Shown in pieces: positions 1 to 7,048 of a DNA stretch of 64,000 nt. The translations under genes were made by a program, and so were the position numbers. The notes under the pieces were generated by a model. That model was not told the DNA's origin and made no database searches. It saw only the letters and a list, made by a program, of their open reading frames with translations. The stretch comes from an uncultured Bacteroides sp. Its GTDB lineage: Bacteria; Bacteroidota; Bacteroidia; Bacteroidales; Bacteroidaceae. Numbering within the stretch: the stretch's first letter is position 1; every line of letters begins with the position of its first letter. The DNA is taken from the NCBI GenBank assembly GCA_900755095.1, contig CAAEFE010000098.1, positions 19,932 through 83,931 on the forward strand, given 5' to 3'.

Positions 1-73
1 GACCGATGTGTACAGGTCCGTTCGCATACGGCAGTGCCGATGTGACGGTGGTTCTCTTGAATTTCTTTTCCAT
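1..73 (-). CDS. metG: Methionyl-tRNA synthetase, N-terminal end only
   Basis: Only the first 24 codons lie in the window; the gene runs off the left edge. The start codon is the complement of 71-73. The visible residues include SALPYANGPVHIG, the class I synthetase signature region of MetRS in which the HIGH-like motif is HIG(H). The enzyme charges initiator and elongator tRNA-Met in the cytoplasm. Two TATCTTTG boxes lie just upstream. Identification rests on a short but highly characteristic N-terminus. Confidence 0.9.
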   Translation of the reverse strand, partial: MEKKFKRTTVTSALPYANGPVHIG

Positions 74-113
74 TGATATAGAGTGATTTTATGATTTTAC
101 TGCTTGCAATGTG

Positions 114-143
114 CAAAGATACGGTTTGCAACGTGCAAAGATA
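114..143 (-). promoter_or_regulatory. Probable metG promoter, two tandem -7 boxes
   Basis: On the minus strand TATCTTTG occurs twice (complement of 114-121 and of 136-143), inside a near-duplicate of about 16 bases of the form TTGCAAYGTGCAAAGATA. Each matches the Bacteroides -7 consensus TAnnTTTG. A clear -33 TTTG was not seen, so which box is used is open. Confidence 0.5.
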
Positions 144-147
144 ATGC

Positions 148-192
148 TTTCCACAGATTTCAGGAAGAAATGTGACAGGAAATCTGTGGAAA
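148..192 (-). terminator. 14-bp perfect inverted repeat after the S24 gene
   Basis: Arms 148-161 (TTTCCACAGATTTC) and 179-192 are perfectly complementary with a 17-base loop. It lies 25 bases past the stop of the minus-strand S24 gene and ahead of metG, so a terminator is the simplest reading. The T-rich end of the stem on the minus strand fits. An operator role is the alternative. Confidence 0.55.
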
Positions 193-216
193 AGGCTTGT
201 TTAGCCTGTGCCGTTT

Positions 217-942
217 TTACATCATCATATTCTTTCTGATGGAGAACTTCACTATTGCCATATCCTGAATGGTGTCTACAGGCAAGTCCATCGGCTCGTG
301 GTGCGGATTGTAGCTGACGAGTTTGACGTACCCTTCCTTCTCCGAGCGGTTGACGTATTTCACCGTCAGATACTGGTCTCCGTCGAGGTGGAACGCCACG
401 ATGTACATTTCTCCGTAAATGACGTTGCTGAAGTTGTTGATCCCCTTGAACCCTACGATATCTCCCGATTTGAGAATGGGATACATACTGTCTCCGTTGA
501 CAAAGATGGCTCCGTCACACGCGGGTATGCTCGGAATCAGTATTTTGCCCAGCGCATATTGGCGTTTGTCGGAAAGCAGGGTCCTTAAATTGGCGGCGGC
601 TGTGATGTCATAGAGCGTCACACTTCGGTCGTCTATGGCTTCTGTGGTTTTTGAATTGTGAATAGTCTCTACTTCTCCCCGTATCTTTCCGTTGTCAAAA
701 GACTTTGGGTCGTGCAGCGGACTTCCCTTTCCGGTCAGCAGCCAGTTGTAGTCCACATGACGCAGCTTATTCAGCAGTAAAGGAAAGTCTATGCTGTTTC
801 GCGCGCACCAGTTGGAAAGTGTCGCTCTGGCTACTCCTAAATAGGATGCAAGTTCACTATCCCGTTTCAGATTCAACGCTATTTTCGCCCGCTTTACGAT
901 TTCCGGTACATTCAGCAGTGTATCCGCTTGTTTCTCATTCAT
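217..942 (-). CDS. CI/LexA-like transcriptional regulator with S24 peptidase domain
   Basis: A 241-residue protein. Residues about 8-70 form a phage CI-type helix-turn-helix (SELASYLGVARATLSNW around 29-45). A linker leads to YDITAAANL, the usual start of the C-terminal half in Bacteroides repressors of this class. The S24 catalytic pair is visible: Ser152 in NGDSMYPIL and Lys195 in LTVKYV. Such proteins bind DNA as dimers, and some self-cleave after DNA damage. A clear Ala-Gly cleavage site was not found, so cleavage is uncertain. It is divergent from the zinc-ribbon/DUF4373/HU genes, and a cluster of four short repeats (1196-1281) lies in the intergenic region, a plausible target. The start is followed by good HTH spacing. 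Confidence 0.88.
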   Translation of the reverse strand: MNEKQADTLLNVPEIVKRAKIALNLKRDSELASYLGVARATLSNWCARNSIDFPLLLNKLRHVDYNWLLTGKGSPLHDPKSFDNGKIRGEVETIHNSKTTEAIDDRSVTLYDITAAANLRTLLSDKRQYALGKILIPSIPACDGAIFVNGDSMYPILKSGDIVGFKGINNFSNVIYGEMYIVAFHLDGDQYLTVKYVNRSEKEGYVKLVSYNPHHEPMDLPVDTIQDMAIVKFSIRKNMMM

Positions 943-1039
943 GTTTTTGCTTACTTTTTTATATGTTAATATTTATTCTTGCCTTATCGCCTCATATACA
1001 GTCTTTTGTAAAATAATTCAGCGTTAATATCTAAAATTA

Positions 1040-1072
1040 TTTGTTTTATATATGCGACTTACTATACCTTTG
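1040..1072 (+). promoter_or_regulatory. Bacteroides-type promoter for the rightward genes
   Basis: TTTG at 1040-1043 and TACCTTTG (TAnnTTTG) at 1065-1072 are 21 bases apart, which fits the Bacteroides primary sigma consensus. Transcription would start near 1079 and run through the small ORF and the repeat cluster into the zinc-ribbon gene at 1387. Confidence 0.7.
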
Positions 1073-1127
1073 TGGTATTCGAAATGAATATTTGATTTCA
1101 AAATTAGAAATAAAAATTAGATAAACC

Positions 1128-1214
1128 ATGAGAAAACAAGAAAAAGATGCGAAATACTTTCAAAAACCGCATTCTCCCCCTCCGAAAAGAGAGCTGTCAG
1201 CTGTTAATAGTTGA
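1128..1214 (+). CDS. Possible 28-residue leader peptide or small protein
   Basis: An ATG at 1128 opens a 28-codon frame rich in Lys and Pro (begins MRKQEKDAKYF), about 50 bases downstream of the predicted transcription start. Its stop lies inside the first copy of the 1196-1281 repeats. It could be a translated leader or chance. No family is recognised and there is no sign of selection visible from one sequence. Confidence 0.25.
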   Translation: MRKQEKDAKYFQKPHSPPPKRELSAVNS

Positions 1215-1281
1215 TTTGTCAGGAGTTAACAGTTGTCATATTGGGTATTAACAGCTGACGTGATGGCTGTTAACATCTGAC
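1196..1281 (+). repeat. Cluster of four 14-18 bp repeats, two direct and two inverted
   Basis: Copies of GTCAGCTGTTAATAGTTG are seen at 1196-1213 and 1218-1235 (direct, 22 bases apart). Inverted copies end in CAGCTGAC at 1246-1259 and in CATCTGAC at 1265-1281. The direct and inverted copies can pair into a hairpin. They lie in the leader of the rightward transcript and opposite the S24 repressor. Operator array or attenuator-like structure are both possible. Confidence 0.7.
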
Positions 1282-1386
1282 GGGCAAGTTGCCAATGATC
1301 ATTGTGTAGGATGTGAACCTCCTGTGCGCAGGCTGCCTTACCTTTTATCTGAAAACATATCAAGTATATCAAAAAGAATAACCGGA

Positions 1387-1710
1387 ATGGATACATTACA
1401 AAAACAAACACTTTACGTTTGCGGCTGTTGCAAACACACGCTTCCTTCAGAAGCCTTTTACGTAGATAAGAAAACCGGCCTTCCAAACAACTACTGCAAG
1501 GAATGCCGCAAATCCGCCAGCCGGAAATACAGGAAGACCGAGAAGCGCACGCTGGCACGTGACGACCGTGAACCTTATCCCGTTATCACCTCTACGAAAG
1601 ACCCCGATCTTCGTCAGAAACTGATTCTGTCCGCCCTGCAGACTGTAAGGGCAAGTATCAAGCGGAAAAAGCAGAAACTTTGTGAAGTGGAAGCGGAACT
1701 GAATGATTAA
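1387..1710 (+). CDS. Small zinc-ribbon protein of unknown function
   Basis: The ATG at 1387 gives 107 residues; upstream in-frame sequence has no better start. The N-terminal third carries a four-cysteine ribbon: C-G-C-C near residues 12-15 and C-K-E-C near 37-40, with the spacing C..C..LP...F......G....C..C seen in phage-type zinc ribbons. The rest is basic and helical with a predicted coiled C-terminus (RASIKRKKQKLCEVEAEL). It precedes the DUF4373 gene by 48 bases and is probably co-transcribed. It may bind nucleic acid. No named family is recognised with confidence. Confidence 0.65.
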   Translation: MDTLQKQTLYVCGCCKHTLPSEAFYVDKKTGLPNNYCKECRKSASRKYRKTEKRTLARDDREPYPVITSTKDPDLRQKLILSALQTVRASIKRKKQKLCEVEAELND

Positions 1711-1758
1711 CAAAATGAAAAAACTGACTGATAAACTATTTATAAAAACAATACAACT

Positions 1759-2664
1759 ATGGGAAGAATCAAACAGGGACTGGACTACTTTCCCCTGAGC
1801 ACCGACTTCATGCACGACCGTATCGTTCGTCGTGTCATGAAGCGTGAGGGCGATTCCGCTTTCACCGTTTTAATCTATATTATGTCTTATCTCTATTCGG
1901 GCGAGGGCTACTATGTCCGTGCCGACACCGATTTCTGTGACGAACTTTCCGATCAGCTTTTCAGTACGGACAACGATACCGTCCGCCGTGTCATCCGTCT
2001 GTTTCTTGAATACGGGCTTTTTGACTCTGCGCTTTATGAGCGTTACAGCATTCTGACTTCTGAGGATGTCCAGCGGCAGTATCTCTTCATCACCAAACGT
2101 CGCAGTCGTCACCATATCTGTCCGGATTATTGTCTGCTGCCGGAAGAGAAAACAACGGATGAGCAGCCAGATACTGTTGCCGCAACAGGGGAAAATGTTG
2201 CAGTATCCCCGGATATTGCAACGGCATCCCGGGATACTGCAACAAAAACAGCTCTCATAAAAAGAAAAGAAAAAGAAAAGAAAGAAAACATCTTCCCTAA
2301 CCCTCCTTTCGCAAAAGGAGGGGATGAAGAAGAAGGGAGTGAAGGAGAGAAAGTAGCTGAAGGAGCCGGAGGCGGGATGAGAGAAGAATGCGATCAGCGA
2401 TCTGCCACGAGGAAACGGAATCTGACGCAGGAAGATATCGACCGGATGCAGGTTCCCCCGGACGGATGTCCCCGCAATTTTTCCGGTCTGCTGGAGAACC
2501 TCCGACTCTTTCGTGTTCCTCCTGCGGAACAATATACTATAGTGCTGAAAAGTAATTACGGTGAAATCGGTGGTGATATATGGAAAGGCTTTAGCGTCAT
2601 TCGTGGAAGCGGTGGGAAGATTAAACTGCCGGGACATTATTTGCTGAGTGTGCTGAATAAATAA
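1759..2664 (+). CDS. DUF4373 (Lin1244/Lin1753-like) domain protein
   Basis: A 301-residue protein whose first ~110 residues (GLDYFPLSTDFMHDRIVRR onward, including the D..FS.D.D.V..VI segment) match the DUF4373/Lin1244-type domain common in Bacteroides and phage-like contexts. This domain resembles replication-initiation or primosome N-terminal winged helices. A low-complexity middle follows: imperfect repeats around residues 140-165 and a Lys/Glu-rich stretch. The C-terminus (about 225-301) looks folded again. A hairpin-forming DNA palindrome (2301-2322) lies inside the coding sequence and encodes NPPFAKGG. Function unknown; a DNA-related role with the HU gene downstream is inference. Confidence 0.75.
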   Translation: MGRIKQGLDYFPLSTDFMHDRIVRRVMKREGDSAFTVLIYIMSYLYSGEGYYVRADTDFCDELSDQLFSTDNDTVRRVIRLFLEYGLFDSALYERYSILTSEDVQRQYLFITKRRSRHHICPDYCLLPEEKTTDEQPDTVAATGENVAVSPDIATASRDTATKTALIKRKEKEKKENIFPNPPFAKGGDEEEGSEGEKVAEGAGGGMREECDQRSATRKRNLTQEDIDRMQVPPDGCPRNFSGLLENLRLFRVPPAEQYTIVLKSNYGEIGGDIWKGFSVIRGSGGKIKLPGHYLLSVLNK

Positions 2665-2751
2665 GATGATTTTAGTAAATATTTGTATATCAATATATTA
2701 TATGATTATTTTTATATTAACTAACTTATTAACGCACATTTCCGAAATCGC

Positions 2752-2782
2752 TTGTATAGCTGAGAATAAGCCCTTATATTTG
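2752..2782 (+). promoter_or_regulatory. Promoter of the HU-like gene
   Basis: TATATTTG at 2775-2782 fits TAnnTTTG, with CTTG about 20 bases upstream as a weak -33 element. It lies 65 bases ahead of the ATG at 2847 in an A+T-rich gap, so the HU gene probably has its own transcript. Confidence 0.55.
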
Positions 2783-2846
2783 CAGTGTCAATAAGCTTAA
2801 CGACAGAAAATAACAAAAAGATTAATAACTAAAAACTATTACAATT

Positions 2847-3365
2847 ATGCCAGTATTATATAAACCTTTCCAGTCTAATCTGGAAGATAAGAAAAGTGGG
2901 AAGAAACTGTTTTATCCCCATGTAGTTCGTACAGGAAATATCAATTCCGCACAGCTTTCCAAAGAGATTGCCGCATATTCTTCCCTTTCTCCGGGTGATG
3001 TGAAAAATACGCTTGACAATCTGGTGACGGTGATGGCTCAGCATCTTCAATCGTCCGAAAGCGTCAGTGTGGATGGTTTGGGAACGTTCCGCATGGTGAT
3101 GAGTGCCCGTGGCCGGGGTGTTGAGACCGCCGATGAGGTGAGTGCTGCACAGGCTACGCTTACCGTCCGCTTCCAGCCTACCACGACGAAGAATCTGGAC
3201 CGTACCACCGCTACCCGTTCTATGGTGACGGGTGCCAAGTGTGCCCGCTATGACAAGCTGGTCTCCGCACCTGGTGACGGCGGATCGGTTGATGATCCGA
3301 ATGACAAGCCTGGTGGTGGCAGCGATGGCGGAGATGATGGAGAAGCACCGGACCCGACAGTATAA
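2847..3365 (+). CDS. HU-like (IHF/HU superfamily) DNA-binding protein with acidic tail
   Basis: 172 residues. Residues about 25-125 carry the HU-like fold: an N-terminal helical part (NSAQLSKEIAAYSSLSPGDVKNTLDNLVTVM), the turn VSVDGLGTFRMVM, and the beta-arm region to about 125. The N-terminal strand (MPVLYKPFQSN) is the usual one for the long Bacteroidetes class. The C-terminal ~35 residues are Gly/Asp-rich and end in EAPDPTV, exactly as does the HU-like protein encoded at 32400-32885. It probably binds or bends DNA. It is adjacent to an amidase remnant and a smalltalk microprotein, a grouping frequent in Bacteroides genomes. Confidence 0.85.
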   Translation: MPVLYKPFQSNLEDKKSGKKLFYPHVVRTGNINSAQLSKEIAAYSSLSPGDVKNTLDNLVTVMAQHLQSSESVSVDGLGTFRMVMSARGRGVETADEVSAAQATLTVRFQPTTTKNLDRTTATRSMVTGAKCARYDKLVSAPGDGGSVDDPNDKPGGGSDGGDDGEAPDPTV

Positions 3366-3555
3366 TTTGTTTCTTGCTTCGCGGGAAGAAATATAAGACT
3401 AACGACTGAACTGTAACTGTAAAACAGAAAAATAAAGAAACAAGAAACAAACTAGAGCTAACTAAGGATAACCAGCAAAAGACTAACTAATGATAATTGG
3501 TTAAAGACTAGGACTTTAATAAGACAATCAACTAAACAGAGAATTATCAATTAAC

Positions 3556-3687
3556 ATGAGAACTATCAATTTGATCGTGGTGCATTGTTCCGCCACGCAG
3601 GGGAATCGTACGCTTTCTCCGGAGGAAAATACGGTAGGAACACAGAGTAAACTAAACTATTTAAAGAACGAGAAAGGAGGTAAATGA
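3556..3687 (+). pseudogene. Remnant of N-acetylmuramoyl-L-alanine amidase
   Basis: The 43-codon frame starts MRTINLIVVHCSATQGNRTLSP, the N-terminus of the short Bacteroides phage-type amidase (amidase_2 fold, with the zinc-binding His in VVHCSAT). After about 24 residues the match stops and unrelated residues run to a TGA at 3685-3687 that overlaps the next start. A full enzyme is about 140-170 residues, so most of the gene, including the other zinc ligands, has been deleted. It should be inactive. Confidence 0.75.
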
Positions 3688-3788
3688 TGGCAATGAAGAA
3701 ATCAGTATGGGATATGATCCTAAAGGTGGTTATCGCGGTAGCGTCAGCTGTGGCAGGCGTTTTGGGTGCTAATGCGATGAGTTTGTAA
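3684..3788 (+). CDS. Smalltalk-family microprotein
   Basis: 34 residues from ATG 3684 (ATG 3687 and 3693 are also possible). The sequence has a short basic start, KKSVWDMILK, then one hydrophobic Ala/Val/Gly-rich segment ending GVLGANAM. This matches the small family that NCBI names smalltalk, found beside HU-like and amidase genes in Bacteroides; function not established. A purine-rich GAAAGGAGG lies at 3672-3680, an unusually strong Shine-Dalgarno-like sequence for this phylum. The hydrophobic segment suggests membrane association. Confidence 0.8.
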   Translation: MMAMKKSVWDMILKVVIAVASAVAGVLGANAMSL

Positions 3789-3805
3789 GAAATCTAAATT
3801 CATTA

Positions 3806-3846
3806 AAGGGTACATACCAAATATCTTGTTGTGTACCCTTCTTATA
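3806..3846 (+). terminator. Rho-independent-type terminator after smalltalk
   Basis: AAGGGTACA (3806-3814) pairs perfectly with TGTACCCTT (3832-3840), followed by a T-rich run. It separates the HU/smalltalk unit from the RHS locus. Confidence 0.75.
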
Positions 3847-3879
3847 TTTATCTAAACTATTCTCAAAAATAAAAAATAT

Positions 3880-5916
3880 ATGAAACGTTTGAGTATTAAA
3901 CATATACTTGTAACATTGCTGGCAATGGTAGGAATGATACCACCGGTTGTTGCTAATAATCTTCCATCAATTACTTCTTTGGAACGTGAACCAGTCGTCT
4001 ATTCGCCGCAAGTGGCTTCAATGATCCGTTACGATCATACTCGGGTTAATCAGAATACAGGATGTATTAATCAAAGGATATCGCTTGTAAATTTCTTGGA
4101 TAAGGATTTTGACTTTCCTATTTCCATATCTTACACTTCTCAAGGATTTCGTCCACAAGTAGCTGATAATTATGTAGGGAGAGACTGGATGCTAGATGTC
4201 GGTGGAATAATCTACCGTAAAGTGAACGGAATGCCAGATGATTTGAAGGGATATAAAACTTTGCCCGGAGTCCATAATACATATACGGGATTTCTTGCAA
4301 TGCTGGGAACCAATTATTTCAACATGGACACTATGAAAAAAGATGTATATCAGAATCCTTATAAGTACGCTTACCGACCAGAAAGTACAATGGCTACTTT
4401 GCCTGTTATTCCTCCTACAGAGAATAAAGGGAATATAGAAAGTTGTCCTGATGTCTTTTATTTCTCTTTTGGAAAGCATTCCGGAAAATTCATGATTAAT
4501 TATGATGGAAGTATAAGTGTCATCGGATACAATGGGGGTAAATACCAAGTGGATTTAAGTGGCATGAAGTTGCTAGATTCTACTTCCTCTCAAAATACCT
4601 ATATTCGTATTCTTACAGATGATGGCTACGTATATACTTTTGGTGGTGATGGTTATGCCTCTTTGGAATATACCGCACTTGCATGGAAAGGCGGTTCTAT
4701 TTCCAATCCTGATAGTGAAATAATGCATAATGAAATAACTGCTTTTCATCTGACACAAATAAAAGCCCCTAATGGACGGATATTAAATATCCATTACCGG
4801 GATATTGGTCCAATTTATCATCAATTTCCAACCAGACTGATTGATCTGAATCAGAGTGCCGACTATGCGAAAAAAACAGATTTACTGACACAATACTTGC
4901 TTAGTGGAAAAAGAACTGCCGTTAAATATAATGTAATTGAAAATAAACTTAATTTCAAGACTAATCCCCCAATGTACGGAGAGACAGACGGAACTTTAAA
5001 GAATTCTTATTCTTTGACTAAAGTTGCTTTGATAGATCGTATTGAGGTTGATGGCTGTACTATACATTTTTATTATTCTGCTCGTAGCAAACATACTATT
5101 CCTGTTGGAGATATGAAGGAAGGATTTTTTCTTAATAGCGGTGCGAAACTCGATTCTGTAGAAATGAAGTATAACCAGATAAAGGAAATAGCACGGTTCA
5201 AATATGATTTTAATTGGGGTAATCGTATGTTTCTGAGTACAGTGAGCACAACGTGTGAAGGGACACATAGCTTTAAGTACTATCTTCCGAATGTACCAGA
5301 AATTCCGACTCCTCTAACTGGTAACATTGACCATTGGAACTTTTGGCGTGGAAGAGATAAGAACGCTGGATTGATACCGGGAATGACACAAGAAGGAGAT
5401 AACCAACTGGATTTTGAGTTCACCACCAATGACCGCGATGCCACAGGAAAAGACTTTGATGCAACCCAATTGGAGCAAATCACCTATCCTACAGGCGGCA
5501 GTGTGCAGTTTATTTATGAGCCTCATCGATATTCCTATATCAGCAAGCAGACAGAAGGTTCATCTTACTATCCGTCTCTTGAATTCCCTTCTTTGGGTCG
5601 CTATGGATGGGCTGGAGGTGCACGTATACATCTCATTCGCTATTTCGATGCGAATGGTAAAGAACAAAGAGAAATAGAATATACATATGGAAAGGACTTG
5701 AATGAAGGAGAAGTGATGTATATACCTTTTTATAAATATCTTCGAATTGAGCCTAACTTTGACAAGCCTGGTCAATATGTTGTTAAGGCAGTATCATATA
5801 ACAGTGATGGTTTTAGTGATGTTCCCTATCCATCCACGCATATTCGTTATCCTGAAGTGACGGAACATTATCTTGATCCAAGCAAGGGGGGGGATAGAGC
5901 AGGAACACTCATATAA
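3880..5916 (+). CDS. Secreted RHS/YD-repeat protein, first part, frameshifted at a G8 tract
   Basis: 678 residues with a cleavable signal peptide (basic start, hydrophobic 9-24, VVANN). The segment IRYDHTRVNQNTGCINQRISL to DNYVGRDWMLDVGGIIYRK (about 47-110) is the usual N-terminal region of Bacteroidetes secreted RHS/YD-repeat proteins, followed by a long beta-rich body. The frame ends soon after a run of eight G (5886-5893). With one G fewer (G7) the frame reads on without a stop into the frame that ends at 7033, making a protein of about 1,050 residues. As read here the protein is truncated. Either the tract is phase-variable or this copy is mutated or mis-sequenced. No RHS core or toxin tip is in this gene; those are in the next one, 15 bases further on. 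Confidence 0.75.
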   Translation: MKRLSIKHILVTLLAMVGMIPPVVANNLPSITSLEREPVVYSPQVASMIRYDHTRVNQNTGCINQRISLVNFLDKDFDFPISISYTSQGFRPQVADNYVGRDWMLDVGGIIYRKVNGMPDDLKGYKTLPGVHNTYTGFLAMLGTNYFNMDTMKKDVYQNPYKYAYRPESTMATLPVIPPTENKGNIESCPDVFYFSFGKHSGKFMINYDGSISVIGYNGGKYQVDLSGMKLLDSTSSQNTYIRILTDDGYVYTFGGDGYASLEYTALAWKGGSISNPDSEIMHNEITAFHLTQIKAPNGRILNIHYRDIGPIYHQFPTRLIDLNQSADYAKKTDLLTQYLLSGKRTAVKYNVIENKLNFKTNPPMYGETDGTLKNSYSLTKVALIDRIEVDGCTIHFYYSARSKHTIPVGDMKEGFFLNSGAKLDSVEMKYNQIKEIARFKYDFNWGNRMFLSTVSTTCEGTHSFKYYLPNVPEIPTPLTGNIDHWNFWRGRDKNAGLIPGMTQEGDNQLDFEFTTNDRDATGKDFDATQLEQITYPTGGSVQFIYEPHRYSYISKQTEGSSYYPSLEFPSLGRYGWAGGARIHLIRYFDANGKEQREIEYTYGKDLNEGEVMYIPFYKYLRIEPNFDKPGQYVVKAVSYNSDGFSDVPYPSTHIRYPEVTEHYLDPSKGGDRAGTLI

Positions 5917-7033
5917 GATAACTTATTTTCAAGGCTATCTGCAGAATCTCTCTTGGTATACAGATAACGCTTTTTTTACACCATTAAAATCATGTGCCCA
6001 AAATGAATATGAGATGGCGGAAAATTATAAAACCTTCTTGAAACATTTGGTGGCACATCCTACAGAAGATCTTATTAAGCGTTACGGGAAAATATCCAAA
6101 GAAGTTTATTATAATGAAAATGGTAAAATGCAAAAATGTGTAGAGTATAAATATCAATATAATAACTCTGACAAGTACGGTTTGTGCATATTTACACCTA
6201 GTTTCCCTCTTGATATCTACTTTGGATTATTTACTCATATTGCACAAGAATCTTTTCGCACATTCGTTCCCATGAGTAAACGTACTGTTATTTATCAAGG
6301 AAGCCAAGAAGAAGCAAAAGTTCAAATGGAATACTTTTCCTATAGCGAAAACGGTTATCTGAAAGAACAGGTTATGGTAAAAAATAATGGAGATTCTTTA
6401 ATCACTTGGAATTTGTATGGGAATTATTCTACAAGTAGTGGCTTTCAAATATTACCGACTGACAGAAAGCTTTATCTGGGTACTTCTCATGGGAGGAAAA
6501 TACTTAAATCCTATAATTTTAGTTATCGTCCTTTGGAGGTTCTTTCCGGATGGCGTCAGTATTTTAATGTTTTGGCACGAGAACTACAATTAGATGAAAA
6601 TTATAAACCTATTGAAAGGATAGATTATAATTATTATGATAAATATGGGAATATTTTGGAGAAGGTGGAGAACAACTCAAAACATACTGTTTTTTTATGG
6701 AGTCACTATGGACAGAATCCCAGAGCACGGATAGAAAATGCTACCTATCAAGAAGTGAGTTCTGTTTTAGGTTGTAAACTAGAAGACTTGTCTGCTTTAA
6801 CAGTATATACTCCTATTCTTGACAATGATTTCCGAATTAAGTTACCTTGTGCAAGAGTATTTACTTATTGGTGTAATCAACGTAATAGCATAACAACCTC
6901 TACTGCCCCTAATGGTCAGAGTACTTACTATACCTATGATAAAAGGGGAAGATTGATTCAGACTTATCAACTTAATGAAGAGGGTAGAATGGAAATACTT
7001 CAATTAAATAATTATCACATTGTAAATGAATAA
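5873..7033 (+). pseudogene. Continuation of the first RHS/YD-repeat protein in the shifted frame
   Basis: This frame overlaps the previous one around the G8 tract and continues the same protein: the sense sequence begins GIEQEHSYKITYFQGYLQNLSW and runs about 380 residues. It has YD-repeat-like features (YKPIERIDYNYYDKYGNILEKV; NGQSTYYTYDKRGRLIQTYQ near the end), where tyrosine-aspartate motifs and GRLI turns recur. It has no start region of its own and no signal peptide, so it should be made only by frameshifting or when the tract length changes. The stop at 7033 is 15 bases before the second RHS gene, which argues for one operon and one functional assembly. Confidence 0.7.
5886..5893 (+). 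repeat. G8 homopolymer at the RHS frame break
   Basis: Eight consecutive G bases within AAGCAAG...GATAG. G8 gives a stop at 5914-5916, G9 gives an immediate TAG, and G7 (or G10) joins the two frames. It is a simple-sequence tract able to slip during replication. A base-calling error cannot be excluded from one sequence. Confidence 0.9.
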
Positions 7034-7048
7034 ACACTTGAGGAAAAT

